64,000 nt of DNA from Sparassis latifolia (Eukaryota > Basidiomycota > Agaricomycetes > Polyporales > Sparassidaceae), in the NCBI GenBank assembly GCA_018466975.1, contig CM031561.1, positions 1,550,001-1,614,000 of the forward strand, in the 5' to 3' direction. The notes under the pieces were generated by a model that searched no databases, had not been told where the DNA came from, and saw only the letters and a list, made by a program, of their open reading frames with translations. The stretch's first letter is position 1; each line of letters opens with the position of its first letter. Both the position numbers and the translations under genes were made by a program. This document shows, piece after piece, positions 1-9,972 of this stretch.

Positions 1-179
1 TATACGTATCAATTAGTTTTGAAGTCCATTGACATCTCATTTACAGTTGTCGCGGCTCAGTCTGCATTCTTCCAGATGTTCTATCGAGATCGGATGACAA
101 CCAAAAGCAGTTCCCTACCATGAGTGCATAATGACGTTAGCGAAGAGCCTGCCCTCTCTCATCCTTTAAAATCCGCCCA
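1..179. other. Left edge, no gene recognised
   Basis: No open frame of useful length and no recognisable domain is seen on either strand. The stretch leads into a short sedolisin-like relic and may hold further decayed coding sequence of the same gene, but I could not align it convincingly. Confidence 0.4.
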
Positions 180-315
180 GGGATGTTCGAAGTGGCCAAC
201 ACTCCCGGATGCGGGACCCAGGGGTTTAATGTGAGCTGCACAGCCTCTACAGCTGGAATCTGTAACTAGTCGATGGACTGGGTTCGGGACGCCCAACCTC
301 CAGAAATCGCCGGAG
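180..315 (+). pseudogene. Relic of a sedolisin (tripeptidyl peptidase) C-terminus
   Basis: One frame reads NTPGCGTQGFN, the calcium-site region of S53 peptidases, and a second frame slightly downstream reads TGFGTPNLQK, the end of the usual GWDPVTGxGTPNF block. The two pieces lie in the correct order but in different frames, with a TAG between them. The intact sedolisin at 9973-12448 has the same two blocks ([11 protein letters not shown] and [13 protein letters not shown]) separated by a 56-nt intron. Here the spacing is shorter and no intact splice pair joins the frames. I infer a decayed duplicate rather than a working gene, although a true gene entering from the left with sequence errors cannot be excluded. 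Confidence 0.55.
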
Positions 316-489
316 ACCATATGTACTGATCGTCACGGAGTAGTAGCAGGTACCTCTTCTTCGTTCTTCAATGCACAGGCCTGTTACCACCTCGTTAAGC
401 CTGCGTATTAGTGTGTACGGTGCATGCGACCATGGGTCATTCCGATAACGACAGTACATGAATGATATAACCCTCCAAAGACGTTAAGC

Positions 490-2435
490 TCAACTACCTT
501 CATCCATTTCACTCGCACCCGCGTTCGAGCTTGCTGTTGCATTACCATTGGCCTTGGGCGACGCCGCCCGCCCAGATGCAGCACTCGCACCTGCGCCAGT
601 GCGGTCCTTCGAGCTCAACAAGCTCTGGAAGAAGTTTTGCAGTACCTCATGTTGCGTCTGCCCGCCCGTGGGACTCGGTGAGCCCGCAGACGACAGCGTT
701 GGCGACGGGACAGTCGAGCGCCCGGCGCCACCGGCGGACGGGACAGTGAGTGTCGAGGGCGGGCGCCCCGCCGCCCGCCCCCCAAGCTTCCGCGCGGCAT
801 CCCCGCTCACGCTCATGCCGAGCGCGGCGGTACCGCCACCAGCACCGCCGACTCCACCCTCCATCTCGGTCAGTGCGCGCTCGACGTTCGGCAGGTTGAA
901 GCTACTGCTGCCCATGGGCCCGACGATGCCCGCCGCGACGCTCTCGTTCGGATTTCGGAATGCGCCACGTGGGTCGCGGTCGGGCTTCTTCGAGTTCTCG
1001 TCGTAGTTCTTGGCGAGGAATGCCTGCTCGGGCGTGGGGTTGTTGAAGGGGGGTAATGGCGGGGGCTGCGGGCAGTCAGTTTCGGCCCCGTATGCTGAAT
1101 CCACGCGGGAATGCTAACCTTGGCGCCCTGGTCGGGCACGAGCATGCTGTACATCTTCTTCGCGCCCGATTCGCCGGTGTCATCTTCCGCGTGGTCGAGA
1201 TCGTGTTCCCAAGCCTCGCCCCATGATTTGGCGTCGAACCCGTCGCGCAACACGCTGATCTTTCCCCAGCTGTCCCACCCTGCTGGTACGACGATCTTGT
1301 CGCGGTCGAGCGTGTTTGGTTTATGTTGGAAGGGGAAGCGGTTCCGGACGGGTGCGGGTGCATCTGTGGCCGACGCGAATCCGGGTGCTGGTGCGGGCGG
1401 CATAAAGAGTAGGTGGAGGGCGTACTGTCGGAGGAGCTGCAGTGTAGCAGGTAGAGGCGTGGTGTAGAACAGCGCGGAGCCATCTAGACATGCGTTATTC
1501 GTGAAGACGGAAATATGCGAGGGTATCTGTGACGCACATTTTAGACAGATGGTCCGCAAGACCTGCATGACGCCGTCCGTCCGTTCTTCCCATTCCTCTC
1601 CCTTGCCCTTTACCATTCCGCCCATTCCGGAGGTCCCGGCACCGATCATGTCGTCGGTCCCGTCGATTAGATCTGCTTTTGTGCATGCTACGATGATGGG
1701 CACGCCAGCGGTATTATGCGTAAATGTGCCTGGCCCTAGTGGCAGGAGAGTACTTGACATGGTAGAAGTAGTGGGTATTGGTTCGGCAGATGGTTCAGTA
1801 TAATGTTGCAGATGTGCCTGCACTGCAGATTGGCAGTCTCAAACTCAGAGAGCAGGAAGACAACGACGCGTGCTCACATCGTTCACGGTTCTCTTCCCGT
1901 ACAATTTCAAGCTCCCGCGCATCGCTCGTCCTCACCCAACTTTCCACCCATTCTAGCCATGTTTGCAGCTCCTCAACAAAGGTCCAGGGACGCGTCCAAT
2001 CCAGCACGATTACGACAAGGGTATGTGGTAGCGACACGCGCGGCGGTAGAAAATGGGGGAGTAACGCGGTATACGAGGGTGCTGAGGACGGCACGGTGTA
2101 CACCGACAGCCGTGCAAGGGTATCTACACACAAAACACGTCCGTTCATCACAAGTGCTGCAACGGAGGGCGCTCGCACTCACCTTCATCGGCGTCGTCCC
2201 GCACGTCCGCCCAGTCATATCCCAGCGAGAAGTCGTACCGCTTCTCCTCGTTACCTTCGTCTGAATCGGGCTTCTGGAGTAAGGCGGATACGAGAGCAGA
2301 CTTGCCGGAGGATGGCTGGCCTAGCACGAGGATTTGTTTGGAGGGTATGGAGCGAGATGTGGAGACGGAATCGAGGATGGACGACCAGAGGTCCTGAGGA
2401 GGGGCTTGCGGCGACAACGGGGGGGAATTGTCCAT
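490..2435 (-). CDS. Dynein light intermediate chain (one apparent frameshift)
   Basis: Cytoplasmic dynein subunit that links the heavy chain to cargo adaptors on microtubules. Exons 2435-2183, 2123-1878 and 1822-490 give about 610 residues. Near the N-terminus a P-loop, GQPSSGKSAL, sits in a Ras-like fold, followed by VVIVLDWTRPW and the base-recognition motif ACTKADL. The C-terminal third carries the family block NNPTPEQAFLAKNYDEN and a disordered Ser/Ala/Gly-rich tail. The reading frame moves by -1 between KVSIPAWIQHTG and PPPLPPFNNPTPEQ (about 1046-1092), with no room for an intron, so one base appears to be missing. The start chosen is the second Met, which matches the MDxSPP-type opening; an upstream in-frame Met at 2453 is possible. 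It is divergent from the TIP41 gene. Confidence 0.9.
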
Positions 2436-2604
2436 AATATCGTGGCTCCTCACCCTGCTGATATTAATGCTTATACGTTGTCACTGCAAGTGGCTGCTGT
2501 GGACTGAAGCAGTGAATATTGCAGCAACTTTGATTTCAAACTCCGGTAACTCGATCGCCCATTCGCGCTCGTCGTCCCGTCTCTCCTTTCTACCTGGCTT
2601 CATC
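2436..2604. promoter_or_regulatory. Shared divergent promoter, DLIC and TIP41
   Basis: Only 169 bases separate the start codons of the two divergently read genes, so both promoters and both 5' leaders must lie here. No clear TATA element is seen. Confidence 0.5.
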
Positions 2605-3725
2605 ATGTCCGCCACCGTACCAACCCCCGAGCATCACCTTAGCGAGTTCTCGAACTCACGCACCATCGAGATCGGGGAGTGGGTCATCACCGCACGCACA
2701 AACCCCATTTCAAACGCAGGCGAGTGCGACGCGCTCCAGGTGGCTCTGAGCGGGATGCCGCTGCCCGAGATGACCTTTGGGAATAATGCGCTCGAGTTGA
2801 AGCACAAGACCAGCGGCTGGCAGTATGCGTTCACTACCGAGGCGTCTTTAAAGGCCGTTAAGAACGGAGAGCTCGGGGAGGGCGATGGCGCCGTGAAGGT
2901 GGGGCACGCGGATGCCTGGCTGAAGAGTCGGTACGGCCTTGGTTAATTTCATGTTCCTGACCTGTGCCTTTATTTCATGTTAGGTCGGGACCGTCGTCCC
3001 AGCTTCCGATGCCCAAAACAGTTCCCACAAAGCCGTATGACTGGACGTACACCACCATATACCCTGGGCATGCCATAGCTACTTCAGACTCGGTATCATG
3101 GCAACCTGCTGAAGCGGACAATTCGTCGCACACCATCCCACTGGCTGAGCTTACTCGCCAGGATCCTATCCTGTTCTACGCAGAGATACCGCTCTTCGAG
3201 GACGAGCTCCACGACAATGGCACTTCCCAGTTAATCATCAGAATAGTGAGTACGTCCTTTTACAGGAAGTTTCCGAGTTTTCCCTCTGACGTTGGATCGC
3301 AGCGCGTCATGCCGACCTGCCTCTTCATACTGTCGCGCTTCACGCTCCGAATAGATCATGTCCTCTTTCGGACGTATGACACGCGGATATATCACTCGTT
3401 CGCATCGTCTCCTTCTCTGGTCGTGCGAGAGACCAGCGGGTGGGAGGCTCCATACGAGTGGCTGAAACGAGTATGTCGCAACACTTTTTGCGAGTTTGCG
3501 GTTGTTGCTGATGCATTCGCTTGTGAACAGCGATTGCCCAAGCGTGACGACTTGACACCGCTCACGGATGCAACCTTCATCGCAAAGACTCTGACAGAGA
3601 TGCCGCCAGAGGTTTCGCAGCAGGCCGGTGCTGGCACGCGATGGAGAGGACTCGGTACCAAATTGTCGGTCGCAACTCTACAGAAATCCGGAGTGAATAA
3701 TGCCAAGATACCCGAGGCTCGATGA
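2605..3725 (+). CDS. TIP41: TIP41-family regulator of type 2A phosphatases
   Basis: Tip41/TIPRL binds PP2A-like catalytic subunits and acts in TOR signalling. Exons 2605-2930, 2984-3245, 3303-3470 and 3531-3725 encode 316 residues. Family blocks appear in order: ARTNPISNAGECDALQ, LPEMTFGNNALELKHK, LPMPKTVPTKPYDWTY, LFEDELHDNG and RVMPTCLFILSRFTLRIDHV. The C-terminal part covers the conserved EAPYEW segment and ends in a short family-variable tail. The start is the ATG in the context ATCATGTCC; the longer open frame upstream is leader sequence. All introns are 53-60 nt with GT-AG ends. No anomaly was seen. Confidence 0.93.
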
Positions 3726-3961
3726 ATTCTCATATATTCACTCAACTAATCCCGTCAATATTCCCAGAGCCGTCTGTATTATATGTTGTCGTGTGTCAGA
3801 ATTGTATTTTATGATTTTATGTCGAACATTAGAACCCTAACCCGACGATGAGAGCTGTATGACGGCAAACCCCGGCCCTCTCGATCTTCGTTTTCTCGCC
3901 GCCTAACTAGCGCTCAAGGACTCAGTCTATATACCCTTCACCTACCTTTGCAAAACAAAAC

Positions 3962-5165
3962 ATGGACGTATCAGATATCCTCTCTGCCCATGCAGCCAAG
4001 CAGTATGTTCTCCGAGGTTGTTGTCTCCGAGTGATGCACCTGAAACCGAACTTTGCAGAAAAGCCGTCACGGTCGAGAAGGACATCCCTCTCGAGATCGA
4101 TACCGGTTTCCTGACAGTGACGGACCTGAACCCAGTGGATGCCGAGAGCTACGAGTACGTCTCCTACATCCTCCTTTTCAATCGCGACATATTCTGACCG
4201 TTAAATTAATACAGAGCGAACCTCGAAGACTACCTCCTCTCCACTGCACGCGACGGCGCCCAAGCCATGATCGGGGCGCTCTTCTCCCTCCCGACGACCG
4301 CCTCCGAGGACGGGCCGCTCGCACAGCTCCCCACGCCGACTACGGCGCTCCCGCGTGCGAAGCCGCTGCCGAAGCCGAAGCCGCCGACCAAGTGGGAGCA
4401 ATTCGCGAAGGCGAAGGGTATCCAGCACCGCACGCGCGAGAAGCGGGTGTGGGATGAGGAGCGCCAGGAGTGGGTCGACCGCTGGGGCTGGCGCGGTGCG
4501 AACAAGAAGGAGGAGGGCCAGTGGCTCACGGAGGTGCGGGCAAATGCAGGTACGGTTTTTATCTTCTCTGCGTTTGGGCAGATCAGTGGAACGTGCTGAA
4601 CGTTGCGCAGATGTCGACCATGACCCTGCGAAAGTTGTGCGCGATAAGCGTAAAGCAAAGGTTGCGAAGAACGAGCGGCAGCACCAGTCAAATGTCGCGC
4701 GTGCCCAGCAGTCGGGTGCGAGCTCGAGTGCTGGGGTTGCCTCGTCGGCGGACCGCAAAACGAACATCGACAGGACACTTGCCACAACACGCACGAGTAC
4801 CGCGAGCATGGGCAGATTTGATAAGAAGTTGGAGGGCGAGAAAAAACTGAAGGGTGTGAAGCGGAAGGTATGCAGCATCGGCCTCCTTCGTTTTATTTTT
4901 TTCTAACGAGATGTACGAACCTCAGTTTGATCCCACCGAAGTATCTGCGTCGAGGGAGAAGTCAAATAATCTTGCCATTATCTCGAAGCTTGATCGAGAA
5001 GGACCCTCGAAGAAGGCGAAGATATCTTCTCTGAGCAACCCGGGAGGCGGATCTGGGGACGTCCTAAATGTCAGGAAAGCAATTAGGTCCGCAAGTAAGG
5101 GGAAGGGCAGTGCTGCACTCGCAAGAGAAGGCGGTGGTGGCAAAAGCAAGAAGGGCCGTAGGTAG
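3962..5165 (+). CDS. RRS1: Ribosome biogenesis protein Rrs1
   Basis: Rrs1 acts in the nucleolus with Rpf2, the 5S RNP and 60S subunit assembly. Exons 3962-4002, 4059-4154, 4215-4549, 4611-4867 and 4926-5165 give 322 residues. The N-terminal helix region reads DTGFLTVTDLNPVD. The signature KPPTKWEQFAKAKGI, followed by VWDEERQEWVDRWGW, identifies the family. The C-terminal third is rich in Lys/Arg/Gly and ends KSKKGRR, as expected of a nucleolar RNA-binding protein. It follows TIP41 on the same strand and converges on the TFIIB gene. Confidence 0.93.
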
Positions 5166-5360
5166 TTGATTCCTAATGCAATTGCTTTGGGGTATTTTTC
5201 ACTTGGTCAAGACATGAATTACACCAAACCGAGAGCTCAAGGAGCTCAAATCGAATAACATTGGATGTAAGTATACAAAGGACTGCATATTACGAACGGC
5301 AGAGAGTACAATATGGCGGGGTCTCTCCAACCTCTCCGCCCAAACAATGATCGTGAGCCT

Positions 5361-6492
5361 TCACTTGCTCGAGTTGTCCATGGGAAGCCTATCCAAATTC
5401 GCCTTCCCATCCTTGAGCCACTCCTCCTTCACCAGCTTCTCCTCTCCGCGTAGTACAGCCTGTACACCAATTTAATGGTGCCCTCGCTGACACCCGCCAC
5501 CGAACTGATGTCACGTATGCTCTTCACCTTGCCAAGGAGATGGCAGGTGAAGTATATCGCACCACCAGCGATAGATACGGGTGAGCGGCCATCTGCAATG
5601 CCCAGCTCGCGTGCCTCCTTGATGATGTCAGAGCAGATGGGCTGTACGATGGGTGGCAGGTCGAGGTGGTTGCAGTACCGCACGAGCAGGTCCTCCGGAC
5701 CACTAACCCCGACGACCCTGCCGAAGCGCCGGCTGACCGTCGACGACGCGCCGGGGGTTAGGTTGAATGCCTGCTCGAGGGCCTTGTAGCATTGTCCAAG
5801 CAGCTTTTTACTGACGCGCGTGAGGTTGCAAATTTCGCGGAACGTGCGCGGGACGTGTGCCTGCCGGCACGCGATGAAAATACATGCTGCAATGACCGCG
5901 TCGAGCGGCTTTCCGCGGAGGAGTTTTTCCTCGTCCGCGCGCTTGTAGAGCTGCTTCGCGATGTCGGAGATCGTCTTTGGGAGGGAGAATTGGTCGCACC
6001 ACGTCGCAATTTCGCGGAAAGCTGTGAGGAGGTTACGCTCTGCACGCGATGCGGTAGAGCGAGACGCTGCGCGCTGAAGCTCGCGCGCGATGCCGGAACC
6101 GCCATCACGGAAGGAAATGGCGGTATCGAGCTGCTCGATACCGTCCATGAGAGGGTCGGACGCGGCACCAACACGCGACGGGTCATCGCCTTCGTCATTG
6201 GCGAACGTCTAGTAGCCACATAAGGAAAGCCCATAAAACGATTCACAAAGAGGGGGAAAATCGGGGCGCCAGCACTTACCCGCCATTCACTCCTCGTATC
6301 GACAACCCGGTCGCCCAGAACCAGCCCACACGTGCCACATACCAGATCGCCGCTGCTGAACTCTTCGACGATGTTGGGGTTGGGATCTTTGCACTCGGGG
6401 CAAATTAAGCGAACCGCAAGATCGGGGCCAAAGGTAAGCTGCTGAGGCTTTTGCAGTTGTTGAGCGAGAGGAAAGGGCTGAGAATAAGCCAT
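5361..6492 (-). CDS. SUA7: Transcription initiation factor TFIIB (apparent frameshift near the C-terminus)
   Basis: TFIIB bridges TBP-promoter DNA and RNA polymerase II. Two exons, 6492-6280 and 6208-5361, give about 353 residues. The N-terminal zinc ribbon has CPEC and CGTC pairs (residues about 31-55). The B-finger reads [15 protein letters not shown] across the only intron, followed by two cyclin folds. In the raw sequence the protein stops at 5429 after LYYAERRSW. One added G near 5438-5446 restores the expected ending [17 protein letters not shown] followed by PMDNSSK and a stop at 5361. The last 20-odd residues are therefore assigned in the shifted frame. Confidence 0.92.
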
Positions 6493-6839
6493 GGCAGGTG
6501 TGGGCTGTTCGGCGACGGAGTCTGCTTGTCGAGATGAGAGTAAACCGCTCAGACAATGGACGAACTAAGGCCGGTCGCTGAAGTGTATAGAATCATTGGA
6601 ACACCACTACAGACGTAAGATAAACCTACCACGGACACCCTGCAGCACAAAGGACACGACGACGACGCGGCGACGATGGGCGTAGAGGCTGAAGAGACGT
6701 GAGAGCCAAAGAGCCACTGCATGACAAACATATCCAGCGCGAGGACAAACACGCGCAAACAGGATGGGCCAATCGAGAGACACTTCCGCCACTCTTCTCA
6801 CCACTGTCTGTCTACACAGTCGACCAGCAACATGGGCAA
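6493..6839. other. Divergent intergenic region, TFIIB and disordered-protein gene
   Basis: 347 bases between two divergently read start codons. The short open frames here have no recognisable domain, and I see no RNA gene or repeat. Confidence 0.4.
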
Positions 6840-8399
6840 ATGGTTCGTCCTCGCCTTCTTTCTCTCCACCTCGTCCATGTTGAACCACCTCTCAGGACCT
6901 TGGAGTATCACGACGACGTCCTCCGCAACAAAATGAAAAGCCTGGTGTAGGTCATCGTCTCGTTCTCCGCAAGTCATGCGCTAATGTCTCCATCAGAACA
7001 GGCGCGGTAAAGAGAATTAGGCTCGAGCACGGAGAGCCCTTGATATCCTACGAGGCCTTTGTCGAAGAACTCGACGAGGGCGACTCGTTCACCGCCTCCA
7101 TAATTGATGTACTGGTGAAAGTGAGCTCAGCGCCTCTTTGTCGGCATGAGTCGGTGATCCAGAGCTGTATGCTTCTAGGAAATGGCTGAGCGTCGTACGC
7201 GACCCAATCCCATTGACCGCCGTCTTATCTCGGAGCGCACGGCGAAGACGCTGCGCATGCAGGCTGCCCCATTGCATATATACCGCAACCGTCACAACCT
7301 CGGCAGGGCCAGCAGCAGACGCAGTTTCCCCTTCATGGACTACGCTGCTCAGGCGGAGGATACGCAAGGGTCTGATGACGACGACGAGTTTGGCTCGGTG
7401 GTCGGCGGCGGTAACGGGCCGTTCGAAGGCGTCCGCCTGAACACAGAACTCTTTGATGCCTACAACAACGCCCACGAATTGCCAGATCTCCCTCACTATC
7501 CACACTCAGAACCAACGCCTTTGGCCACCGGTTCTCCTGAACCGGCCGATGGCCCTCGCGATCGTTATGGCGTCACCAGCCCGCGTCCGATATCGCCTCC
7601 GATTTTATCATCAACATATCGGAATAACAATGCTTGGGCGATGCTCGGTAATAGCAGCTCCAATTTGACTCGTCAGAGCTCGATACGCCGGCCCGCCCGC
7701 TCTCGCACGGTCGACTTCAACGAGTTCACACATCATCGACGTTCCAACATTCGCTCTCTTCGGGATTCGGGGCATGCGGATAACACGGCGAGTGCGAGCA
7801 GCGCATGGCGGTTCAGGCTGCGAGACGAGTCTCCCTCTCGTGAAGAGGCTCTGGCAGGACTGCCAGCCGCGCCCCCAGCGAGACGGTTCTTCCCCTTGAG
7901 CCCATGGTCCCAGGCACGGAACCGTCGCGAAGCTGGTCTTGCATTCCCCTGGACTTCCGAGACCACAGAGCCTGGTCCCTCAGCTCCCTCAGCTCGTCCT
8001 GCAGACCTCTCCCCCGGTGGTACTCCGAGCTCGTCCCAGATGTGGTACACGCTCACCGCCACTGCCGCGGAAGCGTCCGCGGCACCTCCTGATGTGACTG
8101 CGGGCAGTTCAGATTCAGCAGGCGACGGCAGGTCGGCCGTGGCTCCTCGCCTGCGTCGGGGTGGGGTCCGTGCCCCAGAGTCTCTGCTGTCGAGGCATGT
8201 CTCCCCTGCCACTGAGGACAGCCAGGGTGTCGCAGCAGGTGTGCAAGGAGGTGGTACGGGTACGGAGGCTTCTCATAGTGCCGTGCGGGACATTACACCT
8301 GTGGAGGTTGTGAACTGGCAGCGGACAGGACAGTTGAGTACGGACTTCCCCACCCCACGGTCATTGTCGCCTGCAACCGCGCCTTCTGAGGAGCTGTGA
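6840..8399 (+). CDS. Unrecognised Ser/Pro-rich protein
   Basis: Three exons, 6840-6946, 6997-7120 and 7179-8399, give 483 residues. I do not recognise the family. The first 100 residues look folded and charged (LEYHDDVLRNKMKSL, then LISYEAFVEELDEGDSF, then RRLISERTAKTLRMQ). The rest is low-complexity and rich in Ser, Pro, Ala and Arg, with no membrane segment or signal peptide. Both splice joins keep frame, and the first 100 residues span three exons without a stop, which supports a real gene. Function unknown; a disordered regulatory or scaffold protein is a guess. The start is the first ATG that keeps frame with exon 2; the overlapping alternative frame, MGKWFVLAFF, stops too early. Confidence 0.6.
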
Positions 8400-8631
8400 C
8401 AGACAGATCCAGGATGGAAGTGACGGTATATGCATCTGACGCTGCTGTGTACGTCTGTATATATTAGCTGTCCTGATTGTACTATGGTGTTCTTGTATGC
8501 TCTTCATGCACGATTCAGACCTCTCCGCAATACTTTGGCAGTTTGCGTCTCAAATTTATCTTTTTGCAGATTTGTTTTTGTTGCGTAGAGTGCGTGACGG
8601 GCGCTTATACAGCATCTCTCTCTTTTCCCTC

Positions 8632-9866
8632 ATGATCAAGAGACGCACTCGCCCACCGCCCCACCTCCGTCAAAGGTGCCTCGAGCTCCCAGACGACCAG
8701 ACAGAGGGTGACGACTCCCCGCAAGATGGCGACGAAAAGCTAGAGTAGGTCCTCTGGATGGCGTTTCTCGCTCGCACGCGTGCAGCAGACTGACTTCGCG
8801 CCTCCACTTTATTTTGCAGTGTCACGGACCTCATCGAGCTGCGCAAGCTCCGGCGTGCGCGAGAGGGTATCGATGCCGCCAGGCTCACGAAGGGCGACGT
8901 GAAGAAGAAGCGGAAACGCCCGCGCGAGGGAGATGAGCCGCAGGGCGGCCTGAGGAAGGGCGCGGACGTGAATGATAATGAGGAGGAGTACGTCGCGCCT
9001 CACACATAGCGGGATTGTGCACTGACAGGTACTGTCTCTCTCTCGAAGGGAAGAGGAGGACGCAGAGGCGAAGGCGCGCAGAGTCGTCCGGACGAACAAC
9101 TTCACGCAGCAGACGAATGTACTCGACGTGGACAAGCATATGTCAGTCCTCCTCTACTATGGTTCATACTGTGGTCATTTATCTTGGCTTCGTTCTTACG
9201 TCTCTTAGGATGGCGTATATAGAGGAGCACATGAAACTTCGGCAGGGAGCACAAGAAGAGTCCGAGCAGGACAGCGGCCCCCCAGATCCCTACGCCGAAC
9301 TCTTCCGCGTCCCTGATCGGTATAAAGTCCGGCAGGAGAAGAAGGAGCAGGATGAGGGGAACGTCACGAACAGTCTCGCGATGCTCACCGCTATTCCCGA
9401 AGTCGACCTTGGGATGGAGTAAGTTATTGCATAGCTGCCGTACGCCCGGCATTGTAACTGATACTACTGCACAGTACCCGGCTGAAGAACATCGAGGACA
9501 CAGAGAAGGCAAAGCGCATCATTGCGGAGGAGCGGAAGGAGCGGAAGAAGAAAACGGACGACGAAGAACGTCTGGCTGGTTCCCGCTGTAAGCCTTTTTT
9601 ACTATTTATCCCTTGCCTCAGCGTAGTTGCTGAAATTGAGGTACAGTCTACCGCCCCAATCTCAAGACGAAATCCGACGCAGACATCCTCCGAGACGCGA
9701 AGCTCGAGGCTATGGGAATGCCTCCCGACGAACATCGGAGATCCCATCGTGAACGGGCCCAAATGGCCACCGATGAAATGGTAAGACCTCTCGTGCATTG
9801 TTGCTCAAATTGTACTGAACTTCAGTATAGGTCATGGAGCGCTTCAAGAAGAGGATGCGCAAATGA
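8632..9866 (+). CDS. C9orf78/Tls1-like splicing factor (Hep59 family)
   Basis: Seven exons (8632-8744, 8820-8987, 9049-9141, 9209-9418, 9475-9587, 9647-9780 and 9831-9866) encode 288 residues. Family blocks are MIKRRTRP at the start, DLIELRKLRRAREGIDAARL, NVLDVDKHMMAYIEEHMKL, AMLTAIPEVDLGMDTRLKNI, and a Lys/Arg-rich C-terminus ending MERFKKRMRK. S. pombe Tls1 and human C9orf78 associate with Brr2 in the spliceosome and affect splicing of selected transcripts, including shelterin mRNAs. The protein is highly charged with no membrane segment. Intron 2 ends in AAG. No frame break was seen. Confidence 0.87.
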
Positions 9867-9972
9867 CCCAAATAATATTTATTTCTTCACACTTCCTGTA
9901 TCAGTACCCTGCGTCTGGACGATCATACGATAGTTACTCGTTAGTGTTCCTTGCTCTGTCCGTGAACAGTGT

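Noticed and set aside
548..1006. Plus-strand open frame of 152 codons opposite the DLIC gene
   Set aside because: It is a shadow of GC-rich coding sequence on the other strand with no motif of its own.
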